DNA of 26,874 bases from Firmicutes bacterium UBA911 (GTDB lineage: Bacteria > Bacillota > Desulfotomaculia > Desulfotomaculales > Desulforudaceae). The notes beneath the pieces are model-generated. The model had not been told where the DNA came from. It ran no database searches and was given only the letters and a program-made list of their open reading frames with translations. A program made the position numbers and the translations under genes. This document shows positions 1 to 7,319 of this stretch, one piece after another (within the stretch, counting starts at the first letter, position 1; each line of letters opens with the position of its first letter). Location of the stretch: NCBI GenBank assembly GCA_002294005.1, contig DBEH01000052.1:1-26874 (forward strand), given 5' to 3'.

Positions 1-233
1 ACAAACACGGCCAGGCGGGTGTCGGCGTAACGGTGGTCCAACAGGTACTTCACCAGGCTGGGCACGCAAAACGGGTTCCAGGTCAGCCGCGCGGCCTGCC
101 GGACACTGGAGGCGAAGAAGGGCATCACCCGGGCCGGGTCGGTGCCCGGCGCGTACCCGATGACGTATTTGACCCGCTCTTCCTTGATCAGTTGGGCGGC
201 TTCCCGCCGCACTTCGTCGGCGGTCTGCTTCAC
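1..233 (-). CDS. FrhB-like / 4Fe-4S iron-sulfur protein of the Hdr cluster, N-terminal part only
   Basis: This is the first 77 or so residues of a gene that runs out of the window. The GTG start overlaps the mvhD stop by four bases (GTGA), and a GAGG lies about 9 bases upstream, so it is the next gene of the hdr operon. The visible protein starts VKQTADEVRREAAQ and contains YVIGYAPGTDPARVMPF and RLTWNPFCVPSLVKYLLDH. That layout resembles the N-terminus of the F420-hydrogenase beta-subunit-like (FrhB-type) iron-sulfur proteins that often sit beside hdrA-mvhD in Desulfotomaculum-type bacteria and exchange electrons with ferredoxin or flavin. The family assignment rests on motif memory from a fragment. 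It does not look like MetV or MetF, which occupy this place in some acetogens. Confidence 0.5.
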   Translation of the reverse strand, partial: MKQTADEVRREAAQLIKEERVKYVIGYAPGTDPARVMPFFASSVRQAARLTWNPFCVPSLVKYLLDHRYADTRLAVF

Positions 234-664
234 CGGTCATCCCTCATCTTCCGGTTCGGGCCCAGGGCGCGGATCTGTTCGGTCATCTCCCGCACCGTGT
301 CCACCACCTTACCCCCTTCGGAACCCGAGATCCAACGGAGCTGAAAGCGGCCCGGCTCGAAACCAGCGTACTCCAGGAGCCGCTTGAGCAACAGGAAACG
401 CCGCCGGGCGTGGTAGTTGCCACTAACATAGTGGCAGTCGCCCGGGTGTCAGCCGGAAACCAGGACCCCGTCCGCGCCCCGCTGGAAGGCGCGCAGGACG
501 AAGGCCGGATCGACGCGGCTGGAGCAGGGCACCCGCATGATCCTGACGTTCGGGGGATAAGTCATCCGGCTCACCCCGGCCAGGTCGGCCCCGGCGTAGC
601 TGCACCAGTTGCAGAAAACGGCCAGTATCTTCGGCTCCCATTCACGGGAAGGGTTTACAGGCAT
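230..664 (-). CDS. mvhD: MvhD-type electron-transfer subunit, selenoprotein (UGA read through at codon 72)
   Basis: Methyl-viologen-reducing hydrogenase delta-subunit family, a [2Fe-2S] protein that hands electrons to HdrA. The ATG overlaps the end of hdrA by 10 bases. The frame reads 71 codons, meets TGA at 449-451, and continues for another 72 codons to a TGA at 230-232, giving 144 residues if the first UGA is decoded. Both halves are clearly MvhD: FCNWCSY (Cys18, Cys21) and Cys47 before the UGA, then HPGDCHY (Cys77) and a family-like helical tail after it. The UGA stands where the family normally has the first cysteine of a C-X4-C motif, so Sec72 would replace a probable cluster ligand. 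A SECIS-like hairpin follows three bases after the UGA. Selenocysteine in this subunit is known for VhuD of methanogens. Gene callers would stop at 449 and lose the second half. Confidence 0.85.
404..445 (-). promoter_or_regulatory. Bacterial SECIS-like hairpin for Sec72 of MvhD
   Basis: Read on the minus strand, a lower stem CCGGGCG/CGCCCGG (439-445 with 404-410) and an upper stem UGCCACU/AGUGGCA (430-436 with 418-424) close on the five-base loop AUGUU. The loop lies about 20 bases after the UGA at 449-451. Bacterial SECIS elements sit directly 3' of the UGA with an apical loop that typically contains GU, at about this distance, and bind SelB. Both stems are perfect seven-base-pair helices inside coding sequence. 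Confidence 0.8.
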
Positions 665-2640
665 AAGGCCTCCAACTCCGCCAGTATTTGCTCGTTGGTG
701 AACCCGCGCACCTCGACGGCCCCGGACCGGCAGGCTGCGTTGCAGGCCCCGCAGCCTTGGCAGAGGCCGGTGTTCACCTTGACCACCACCCGTTCCCGAG
801 CCGGATGGTGGTTGATCCGCTCGGTGATCACACCGGCTTCCAGCGCCCGGTACGGGCAAACCGGCACGCACAAAAGGCAGCCGGAACAAAGCGCCTCGTT
901 CACCGACGACACCATGGGGCTGGTGACCAGCTCCGGCCGGGACAGGAGCCCGGCCACCTTCGCCGCCGCACCGCCGGCCTGGGCCACGGTGTCCGGAATG
1001 TCCCTGGGCGCCTGGCAGGCACCGGCCAAAAACACGCCGCCGGTGTGGGTTTCCACCGGCCGGAGTTTCGGGTGCGCTTCCTGGAAAAAGCCGTCCTGGT
1101 CGGCGTTGACGCCGAGCAGGCGCACCACGGCCGCCGCCCCCGCAGCCGGTTCCACGGCCGTGGCCAGCACCACGAGGTCCGCGTCCACTTCCACCGGCCG
1201 CCCGAGCAAAGTGTCCGCGCCCTTTACCACCAGCCGCCCGCCGTCCCGGTAGATTTTCGAGACCCGCCCGCGGACGTACACGGCGCCCTCCCGGACGGCC
1301 CGCTGGTAGAACTCCTCGTAGCCCTTGCCCGCCGTGCGGACGTCCATGTAAAACACGAACACCCGCGCCCCCGGCACCTTCTCCAGCACCTGGAGGGCGT
1401 GCTTGGCGGTGTACATGCAGCAGATCCGGGAACAGTACGCCCGGCCCTTGGCCTCGTCCCGCGACCCGACGCACTTCACGAAAACCACCGTTTGCGGCAC
1501 GGCCCCGTCCGACGGGCGCCGGACCTTGCCCCCGGTGGGCCCGGCCGCGTTCACCAGCCGCTCGAACTGCAGGCCGGTGATCACGTCCGGGTACTTGCCG
1601 TAGCCGTACTCCCCGTACGCCCCGGCCCAGTCGAAGAGGCTGAAGCCGGTGGCGGCGACCACGGCCCCGACCTTTTCGACCGCCGTTTCCTCTTCCTGCT
1701 CGTAGTCCACCGCGCCGGTCGGGCAGAGTTTTTGGCAGATCCGGCATTTGCCGGTCTTAAAATAACGGCAGTGTTCCCGGTCGATCACCGGCTTGTTGGG
1801 CACGGCCTGGGGGAAGGGAATGTAGATCGCCTTCCGGTCGCCCATGCCGGCGTCGAATTCGCTGGGCACCCGCGTCGGGCACTTCTCCCAGCAGATGCCG
1901 CAACCGGTGCACTTCTCGTGGTCCACGTAGCGGGCCTTTTGCCGGATGGCGGCCTCGAAGTTACCGATGTAGCCGGTAAGGCTTTCGACCTCGGCCCAAG
2001 TATACAGCCGGATGTTCGGGTGGGAGGCCGCCGACACCATTTTCGGGGTGTTGATGCAGGCCGAGCAATCCAGGGTGGGAAACGTCTTGTCCAACTTGGC
2101 CATATTCCCGCCGAGCGTCGGTTCCCGCTCCACCAGGACCACCTCGTGCCCGGCGTCAGCCACATCCAGGGCCGCCTGAAGCCCGGCGATCCCGCCGCCG
2201 ATGACCAGGCAGCGCCTGGTGACCGGAATCCTGGATCCCGAGAGCGGCTGGAGGCGGTTCGCCTTGGCCGCGGCCCGCCGGATCAGGCTGAGGGCCTTTA
2301 CCCGGGCGCGCTCCGGCTCCGGCCCGTGCACCCAGGTGCAGTGCTCGCGGATATTGGCCATCTCCACCAGGTAGGGGTTCAGCCCGGCGCGCGCCAGGAC
2401 CTTGCGGAAGGTTTCCTCGTGGAGCCGCGGGGAGCAGGAGGCGACCACCACCCGGTTCAGGCGGTGCTCCCGTACGGCCTCGATGATTTTGTTCTGGCCC
2501 GGTGCGGAGCACATGTACTTTTCGTCCACGCTTATGACCACTCCCGGCAGCCGGGCGGCCTCAGCCGCCAGCCCGGGGCAGTCCACCACTCCGCCGATGT
2601 TCGAACCGCACCAGCACACAAACACGCCCGTCCTGGGCAT
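655..2640 (-). CDS. hdrA: HdrA-type FAD/iron-sulfur subunit (CoB-CoM heterodisulfide reductase-like subunit A)
   Basis: 661 residues, full length for a compact HdrA, the flavin-binding core of Hdr complexes where electron bifurcation takes place. Seen in order: an N-terminal cysteine-rich stretch (FVCWCGS near residue 7), the FAD-binding GGGIAG at 148-153, a conserved TLDCSACINTPKM near 189-201, a ferredoxin-type CTGCGICWEKC at 244-254, CRICQKLC near 299-306, VKCVGSRDE and YCSRICCMYTAKHA in the middle, and two C-terminal 4Fe-4S clusters, CSGCLLC at about 585 and CQGCGAC at about 627. The cysteine that is Sec in some HdrA proteins is Cys here. It lies between hdrB (4-base gap) and mvhD (overlap). 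In a non-methanogen the acceptor disulfide is unknown; Hdr-Mvh modules of this kind usually couple ferredoxin, NADH or H2 and a thiol/disulfide or methylene-THF reductase. Confidence 0.93.
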   Translation of the reverse strand: MPRTGVFVCWCGSNIGGVVDCPGLAAEAARLPGVVISVDEKYMCSAPGQNKIIEAVREHRLNRVVVASCSPRLHEETFRKVLARAGLNPYLVEMANIREHCTWVHGPEPERARVKALSLIRRAAAKANRLQPLSGSRIPVTRRCLVIGGGIAGLQAALDVADAGHEVVLVEREPTLGGNMAKLDKTFPTLDCSACINTPKMVSAASHPNIRLYTWAEVESLTGYIGNFEAAIRQKARYVDHEKCTGCGICWEKCPTRVPSEFDAGMGDRKAIYIPFPQAVPNKPVIDREHCRYFKTGKCRICQKLCPTGAVDYEQEEETAVEKVGAVVAATGFSLFDWAGAYGEYGYGKYPDVITGLQFERLVNAAGPTGGKVRRPSDGAVPQTVVFVKCVGSRDEAKGRAYCSRICCMYTAKHALQVLEKVPGARVFVFYMDVRTAGKGYEEFYQRAVREGAVYVRGRVSKIYRDGGRLVVKGADTLLGRPVEVDADLVVLATAVEPAAGAAAVVRLLGVNADQDGFFQEAHPKLRPVETHTGGVFLAGACQAPRDIPDTVAQAGGAAAKVAGLLSRPELVTSPMVSSVNEALCSGCLLCVPVCPYRALEAGVITERINHHPARERVVVKVNTGLCQGCGACNAACRSGAVEVRGFTNEQILAELEALCL

Positions 2641-2643
2641 CGG

Positions 2644-3495
2644 CTACACTCCCGGTCGAAATTTCACAAAAAGCTTGTCCAGGCCCAGATCCCGGTCGGA
2701 CAGCCCGAAGGCCCACCCCAGCAACTGGGTGAAATAGAGCACCGGCAAGCCAAAGTCCGTGCCGAAGACCCGGTTCACGTGTTCCTGACGGGCGTCGAGG
2801 TTGTTCTGGCAGAGGGGGCAGGCGCACACCAGGCAGTCCGCCCCGGCGCGCCGCGCCACCTCCAGGATGTCGCGGACCAGCTTGAGCGTCACCGGTTCGT
2901 TCGCCACCCCGTGGGCCGCGCCGCAGCACTCGGTCTTGTAGCCCCAGGGCACCGGCTCCGCTCCGGCCAGGCGGACCAGGTCGTCCATGGACCGCGGGTC
3001 CTCGGGGTCGTCAAAGCCAGTGACGGCCGGCGGCCGGACCAGCAGGCAGCCGTAGTAGCAGGCCGCTTTCAGCCCGCCAAGGGGCCGCGTGACCTGTGCT
3101 TTCAGGTGCTCGGTATCGAGGCCCCCCAGCACCTCCAGCAGGGAACGCACCCCGGCGCGGCCGGCGTAGTCCCGGCCGGTGATCCGCGCCACCTGCTCCC
3201 GCAGTCCGGGGTCCTCCCCCAGTTCCTTGCGCGCCACCGCCAGCCGCTGGTAGCAGGCAGCGCACGGTACGACGATGTCCCCGGCGCCCTGCGCTTCGGC
3301 CAACGCCAGGTTGCGCGCCGACAGGGCCACGGCCAAAAGATGACTGGTGCTGTGGGCCGGCGACGCCCCGCAGCAGTTCCAGTCCGGAATTTCGGCCAGT
3401 CCGATCCCCAGCCGGCCGCACACCGCCCGGGCCGAAAGGTCGAACTCCCGGCCGGTGGCGTGCAGGGAGCAGCCCGCATAGTAAGTGTAGTTCAT
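2644..3495 (-). CDS. hdrB: HdrB-type subunit with two CCG domains
   Basis: 283 residues. Two CCG (cysteine-rich) domains are visible: Cys9, Cys41-Cys42-Gly (WNCCGAS), Cys78 and Cys81 in the first, and Cys146, Cys150, Cys190-Cys191-Gly (TECCGAAHG) and a cysteine group near 221-229 (CLVCACPLC) in the second. In HdrB these bind noncubane 4Fe-4S clusters and form the disulfide-reducing site, so this is the catalytic partner of HdrA. The ATG overlaps the hdrC stop as ATGA, indicating translational coupling. All CCG cysteines are present, so the protein should be active, although its physiological disulfide cannot be read from sequence. Confidence 0.92.
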   Translation of the reverse strand: MNYTYYAGCSLHATGREFDLSARAVCGRLGIGLAEIPDWNCCGASPAHSTSHLLAVALSARNLALAEAQGAGDIVVPCAACYQRLAVARKELGEDPGLREQVARITGRDYAGRAGVRSLLEVLGGLDTEHLKAQVTRPLGGLKAACYYGCLLVRPPAVTGFDDPEDPRSMDDLVRLAGAEPVPWGYKTECCGAAHGVANEPVTLKLVRDILEVARRAGADCLVCACPLCQNNLDARQEHVNRVFGTDFGLPVLYFTQLLGWAFGLSDRDLGLDKLFVKFRPGV

Positions 3496-4058
3496 TGGCC
3501 GTCCTCCATGCGCTTGACTTCGGCGAAGATGCGGGCCACCTCCGCCGCCCCCTTGATCCGGGAGGGACGGAACTTGAGCCGTCCCCGGACCAGCAGGCCG
3601 CGGGCCAAATCACTGTCCTTGAACGGTTTTCCGGACCTCAAGTTATGCTGCAGGCCGATGCCCAACTCGTGGGCCCGGCCGTGACGGCGCACCGAATCCA
3701 GGAAGATCCGGTTGAAAAGCGCGGTGCTGGCCCCTTTCCGGGTCCGCCCCTCGCGCCGGGCCATGATCCGCAAGGCATCCATCAGCGCGGCCAGGTCGAC
3801 GTTTTTCGGGCACCGGGTGCTGCACGTCGCACAGGTCGAACAGAGCCAGACCGCCTTGTTGTCCAGCGCCTCCTCCCGCAGCCCCAATTGGACCAGGCGG
3901 ATTACCTGGTGGGGCATCAGGTCCATGGAAAAGGCAAGTGGGCAACCGGCCGTGCACTTGCCACACTGGTAACAATGCGTGAGCCGCTGCCCGCTTCGCT
4001 TCTCTACTTCTTCGACAAAATGGGCGCCATCCGCCGCCGCCCGGGAAAGATTCAACAC
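3492..4058 (-). CDS. hdrC: HdrC-type iron-sulfur subunit
   Basis: 188 residues with two 4Fe-4S motifs, CYQCGKCTAGC (Cys29, 32, 35, 39) and CSTCATCSTRC (Cys73, 76, 79, 83), each followed by proline as in HdrC. It carries electrons between HdrA and HdrB. I chose the GTG start at 4058 because a GGAGG lies 11 bases upstream; a TTG one codon later is the alternative. It is the first gene of the hdrC-hdrB-hdrA-mvhD-frhB-like unit. About 120 AT-rich bases separate it from the start of the divergent RNA gene. A TTGAAA in that gap could be a -35, but I see no convincing -10 for it. Confidence 0.92.
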   Translation of the reverse strand: MLNLSRAAADGAHFVEEVEKRSGQRLTHCYQCGKCTAGCPLAFSMDLMPHQVIRLVQLGLREEALDNKAVWLCSTCATCSTRCPKNVDLAALMDALRIMARREGRTRKGASTALFNRIFLDSVRRHGRAHELGIGLQHNLRSGKPFKDSDLARGLLVRGRLKFRPSRIKGAAEVARIFAEVKRMEDGQ

Positions 4059-4179
4059 CAGCGCCGTTTCCTCCGCCTCTTAGAAAGCAAAAAAAATAAC
4101 AATCCGGTTTTCGATTACTTCTCCGGGCGGTGCCGAAACTCCTCCTAAAAAAATTCCGGGGCCGTTTTTTCAATCCCCC

Positions 4180-4208
4180 TTGCCCCGGCTGCCGCGGACT
4201 GGTATAAT
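4180..4208 (+). promoter_or_regulatory. Sigma-A promoter of the orphan RNA
   Basis: TTGCCC at 4180-4185, a 17-base spacer, and a perfect TATAAT at 4203-4208. No open reading frame with a ribosome binding site follows before the terminator at 4367-4390, so this promoter appears to serve the structured RNA. Confidence 0.75.
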
Positions 4209-4214
4209 GCGGTC

Positions 4215-4390
4215 AGGACCCATGTGACCCGTGAGCAGGGTCGGGGGAGGCTCTCCGGTGGATGCGGGAGCGTATAAAGCCCCCACACAGCGCAAATCCA
4301 CCTTGTGCTGGCTCCGTGGTAAGGCTGGGGAACACGTGAAAGAGCCCCCAGCGGAAGAAATAATACCCCGCAGGCCGAAGCGGGTTTTTT
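4215..4390 (+). ncRNA. Candidate stand-alone structured RNA, about 175 nt, family not recognised
   Basis: Bounded by a strong promoter and an intrinsic terminator, with no credible ORF inside. Pairings I can see: GACCC/GGGUC (4226-4230 with 4238-4242); GGCUCU/AGAGCC (4249-4254 with 4341-4346), which closes a central domain; GGAGC/GCUCC (4267-4271 with 4311-4315); and CAGCGCAA/UUGUGCUG (4288-4295 with 4303-4310). The seven-base loop of that last hairpin, AUCCACC (4296-4302), is fully complementary to GGUGGAU at 4257-4263, so the RNA can form a loop interaction or switch between two folds. GCUGGGG/CCCCAGC (4324-4330 with 4346-4352) competes with the closing helix. I do not see the long 5'/3' closing stem of 6S RNA, the SRP GGAA hairpin, RNase P or tmRNA signatures, or a known riboswitch core. 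It lies between divergent hdrC and convergent spoVM. Confidence 0.6.
4367..4390 (+). terminator. Intrinsic terminator of the orphan RNA
   Basis: CCCGC (4367-4371) pairs with GCGGG (4380-4384) across an eight-base loop and is followed by six T. In the other direction the hairpin is followed only by GTATTATTT, so it may stop spoVM transcripts weakly as well. Confidence 0.75.
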
Positions 4391-4420
4391 ATTTCGCCCG
4401 CCGTTGGCAAGTGAAAACTC

Positions 4421-4486
4421 CTACTTGATGATCTTCGACAGGATCGACTTCAGGAAACCCGGGAGACGAATGAAGTAAACGCGCAA
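4421..4486 (-). CDS. spoVM: SpoVM-like sporulation micro-protein, 21 aa
   Basis: A 21-codon ORF too short for standard gene calling. It starts at TTG (4484-4486) with GGAGGAGGGG just upstream and ends at TAG. The peptide contains RVYFIRLPGFLKS followed by a short amphipathic ILSKIIK tail. Bacillus SpoVM is 26 residues and begins MKFYTIKLPKFLGG; the aligned x-Y-x-I-(K/R)-LP-x-FL core matches position by position. SpoVM is an amphipathic helix that recognises the curved forespore membrane, anchors SpoIVA and is needed for coat and cortex formation. The gene lies 33 bases downstream of dinG on the same strand, so it may be co-transcribed with it or have its own sporulation promoter inside dinG. 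The C-terminus is a few residues shorter than in Bacillus. Confidence 0.8.
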   Translation of the reverse strand: MRVYFIRLPGFLKSILSKIIK

Positions 4487-4519
4487 GACCTTCCCCTCCT
4501 CCAACCGTTATGGAGTATT

Positions 4520-7279
4520 CTATGGCTTTGGGGAGGCAAACGTGCCGTCAAAAAGAAACTCGGCCGCCGCTTCCAGCCCTGCATCCAGGGACCCGTAAAC
4601 CGGTGCCGCCGGCAGGGACTCCAAGAACAGGGCGCCGTATCTTTTGCGTACCAGCCGGTTGTCCAGAATGAACACCACGCCGCGGTCCGAGGTCGTGCGG
4701 ATCAGGCGCCCGAAGCCTTGTTTAAGGCGGAGTACGGCTTGCGGCAAGCACAGGTCGTTAAAATCACTCCGGCCCTGCCGGCGCACCTCCTCGCGCCGCG
4801 CCTGGAGCACCGGACGGTTCGGCGGCTCAAACGGGAGCTTTACAATCACCAGGCAGGACAGCGCGTCCCCCGGAACGTCCACCCCTTCCCAAAAACTGGC
4901 GGCCCCAAAGAGCACCGCCCGGGGCGTGCTGCGGAAATGCTGCAGCAGGCGCGCCCGCCCCCCGTCGAGGCCGTGGCCCAACAGCTCCAAACCCTGCTGT
5001 TCCAGGACGGGTTTCAATCTTCTATATGCGGTGCGCAACGCTTTATGTGCGGTAAATAGTGCAAGCGTCCGTCCCCGGGTGATCCCGGCGATCCGGCCGA
5101 TAGCGGTGGTGACGGCGTCCAGGTAGGTCCCGTCCCCGTCTCCGGGGTCGGGCAGGTCGGTGACCACGTACAAAAGAGCCTGTTCGGCATAGGTGAAGGG
5201 AGAGCCCACGCTCAAGCTTTCGCGGAGGTCACGCGGCACAGAAGAAAGACCCACCCGCTCCTGGAAAAAGGCAAACGAACTCCGGACGGTAAGCGTGGCC
5301 GAAGTGAGAACGACCGGCTTGCCGGAGCGGAAGATACCGTCGTGAAGGAGCTCTCCCACGTGGACCGGCGCCGCGCGGAGCACGCCCCCCGCGGTGCGCC
5401 GCCCCCCGCCCTCCAGCCAGAAAACGTACCCGGGATCGGCGGCCGCACAAACAAAGTCCAGGTCGCCGGCCAGGCGCTTGCCGGCCGCCGACTCCAGGTC
5501 AAGCTCCAGCCGCAGTTCTTCCCGCACGGCGGGGGCAGAGCCGCCAGAAAGCCGTTCAATGGCCCGGGAGAGCCGCTGCAGGTAGGTCTCCAGGCCCCCG
5601 GCGAGTTCCAGGTGACTTCCCGCCGTTTCCGGGCCCGACTGGAGGTCCCCCGGACCGAGGCGCACCACGGCGAAGTCATCGTCCGGGCCTTGCGTACGCA
5701 AAAGACGCGCGCCCAGCAGCGCAAAAAAATGCCGGGCCGCCTTCAGCAGCGCTTCCCCGTCGCGGAGAAACTCATCCCGGTTGTCGGGATAATGCCGGCC
5801 GATTTTGCCGGTCAGCCGGCTCAGTCCCTCCACCCACCTTTCGAACCCGCCCAGCGATACGGTGGTCCCCAGTTGTTCGGTGGCCACGTCCTCAAGGTGG
5901 TGCGCCTCGTCCAGCACCAGGGCGCCGTAGGTGGGCAGCAGCCGGTTTTCCATCCTCAGGTCGGAGAGCAGGAGCGAATGGTTGGTGATCACCAGGTGCG
6001 CCCGTTCGGCGGCCCGCCGGGCCCGCTGCAAGAAACAAGCATTATTGAAGCCGCAGCGCGCAGGCGCGCAGCCCCAGTCCCCGGCGGCCACACCGTCCCA
6101 GAACCCGCGCTCCCCGGGGCGCAGGCTGAGTTCCGCCCGGTCTCCGGTGCCGGTCAAGGTCAGCCACACCGCGATGCGGGCATACAAAAGACCCTCCTCG
6201 GGCTGAAAGCTCTGCCCATCTGCGGTCGCCCCCCAACGCCGCAGGCAAAGATAGTGCCCCCGGCCTTTCAGGAGCGCCGCCTTCAGCGGCGCTTCCAACG
6301 CCCGGCGGAGAACCGGCAAGTCTTTTTCCATCAGTTGGTCCTGAAGATTGATGGTATGCGTCGATACCACCACCCGGCGGCGTGCGTCCAGAGCCCAGAG
6401 CGCGGCCGGGACCAGGTAAGCGAACGACTTGCCGGTGCCGGTGCCGGCTTCCACCGTGAGGACGGTCTCTTGCTCCAGGGCCCGTCCCACCGCCAAGGCG
6501 ACCTGCATTTGGGGCTCCCGGTGTTCGAAGCCGGCGAAGTGGCGGTCCAGTACGCCGCCGGGACCCAGGACCGCCTCCACGGCCTGCGGGCCGAACTCGA
6601 CTCCGGCTCCGCCCGCCGGATCCCGGGCGGGCCAATCGCCCACGCCTGCCGCCGCCGCCTGGATTCCGTGGTCCGGAAGGGTTTGGGCCCCCAAACGCAC
6701 CACGGCGTCCACCAGGGGAAACCAGGGGGAACCCGGCGTTTGGGACAGAATGCGGTGCACAGTGGCCTGGGTGGTGAACTCGAGGCGGCAAAACCTTTCC
6801 AGAAGGGCCGCGAACAGCCCGGCCGCCGCCCGGGCGTCCTCGAGAGCGCGGTGGTCCGGCCGCTCGGGCAGGTCCAGGTGCGCGCACAAAAATTCCAGGC
6901 GGTACGACGGCAGCCCGGGCAGCACCAGCCGCGCCAGGTCCGCGGTGTCATACGCCCGCGCCGCCCGGTAAGCGGCGTGCCGCACCAGGAAGGACAGGTC
7001 GAAGTCCACGTGGTGCCCGGCCACCGGGTCGTTCCCGAGGAAGGCGGTCACCGCCGGACGCACCGCGGACCAATCCGGCGCGTCCGCCAGGTCGGCGTCG
7101 TCCAGGCCGGTCAGGCTCTTGATCCGCGCCGGCAAAGGGCGTGACGGGCGCACCAGGGCGTGGAAAACCGCCCCAGGTTTCCCGTCCTCGACGCGCACCA
7201 GGCCGACCTCCACAATTTCGTCCGTCTCGGGATCAAGGCCGGTGGTTTCCAGATCCAGCACCACAAACGTGCGGGACAA
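4520..7279 (-). CDS. dinG: DinG-family helicase with N-terminal DEDD 3'-5' exonuclease domain
   Basis: 919 residues, close to the 931 of Bacillus subtilis DinG. The N-terminal 170 or so residues are a DnaQ-like exonuclease: VVLDLETTGLD gives Asp9 and Glu11, and HHVDFDLSFL and DHRALEDA supply the later motifs. The rest is an XPD-like superfamily 2 helicase with Walker A AGTGTGKS (about 277-284), VLDEAHHLED (about 453), TSATL and GAASFWEGVDVPG motifs. Four cysteines (HYLCLRR, then WGCAPARCGFNNAC) stand where DinG/XPD enzymes may hold a 4Fe-4S cluster; Gram-positive DinG proteins often lack it, so cluster binding is unproven. Expected role: nucleic-acid unwinding and processing in DNA repair. 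lapA lies 40 bases upstream and spoVM follows downstream. Confidence 0.9.
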   Translation of the reverse strand: MSRTFVVLDLETTGLDPETDEIVEVGLVRVEDGKPGAVFHALVRPSRPLPARIKSLTGLDDADLADAPDWSAVRPAVTAFLGNDPVAGHHVDFDLSFLVRHAAYRAARAYDTADLARLVLPGLPSYRLEFLCAHLDLPERPDHRALEDARAAAGLFAALLERFCRLEFTTQATVHRILSQTPGSPWFPLVDAVVRLGAQTLPDHGIQAAAAGVGDWPARDPAGGAGVEFGPQAVEAVLGPGGVLDRHFAGFEHREPQMQVALAVGRALEQETVLTVEAGTGTGKSFAYLVPAALWALDARRRVVVSTHTINLQDQLMEKDLPVLRRALEAPLKAALLKGRGHYLCLRRWGATADGQSFQPEEGLLYARIAVWLTLTGTGDRAELSLRPGERGFWDGVAAGDWGCAPARCGFNNACFLQRARRAAERAHLVITNHSLLLSDLRMENRLLPTYGALVLDEAHHLEDVATEQLGTTVSLGGFERWVEGLSRLTGKIGRHYPDNRDEFLRDGEALLKAARHFFALLGARLLRTQGPDDDFAVVRLGPGDLQSGPETAGSHLELAGGLETYLQRLSRAIERLSGGSAPAVREELRLELDLESAAGKRLAGDLDFVCAAADPGYVFWLEGGGRRTAGGVLRAAPVHVGELLHDGIFRSGKPVVLTSATLTVRSSFAFFQERVGLSSVPRDLRESLSVGSPFTYAEQALLYVVTDLPDPGDGDGTYLDAVTTAIGRIAGITRGRTLALFTAHKALRTAYRRLKPVLEQQGLELLGHGLDGGRARLLQHFRSTPRAVLFGAASFWEGVDVPGDALSCLVIVKLPFEPPNRPVLQARREEVRRQGRSDFNDLCLPQAVLRLKQGFGRLIRTTSDRGVVFILDNRLVRKRYGALFLESLPAAPVYGSLDAGLEAAAEFLFDGTFASPKP

Positions 7280-7319
7280 CGTTCACTCCCCTTGCTTTCG
7301 GGCTGGCGGCCCCGCCCCT

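Noticed and set aside
688..3684. 998-codon open frame on plus across the hdr operon
   Set aside because: Antisense to hdrA, hdrB and hdrC, which carry all family motifs. The protein is Pro/Arg/His-rich without domains, a common artefact in GC-rich DNA.
4323..4352. Cobalamin-riboswitch-like string (GGGGAACACGUGAAAG followed by a C-run)
   Set aside because: Only a loose resemblance to one core segment. There is no B12-box and no downstream transport or synthesis gene, so chance similarity is likelier.
4215..4390. 6S RNA (ssrS)
   Set aside because: Length and promoter/terminator fit, but the 5' and 3' ends do not pair into a closing stem and I see no central bubble. Not fully excluded without an Rfam search.
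5342..7144. 600-codon open frame on plus
   Set aside because: Antisense shadow of dinG, with no ribosome binding site or motif.
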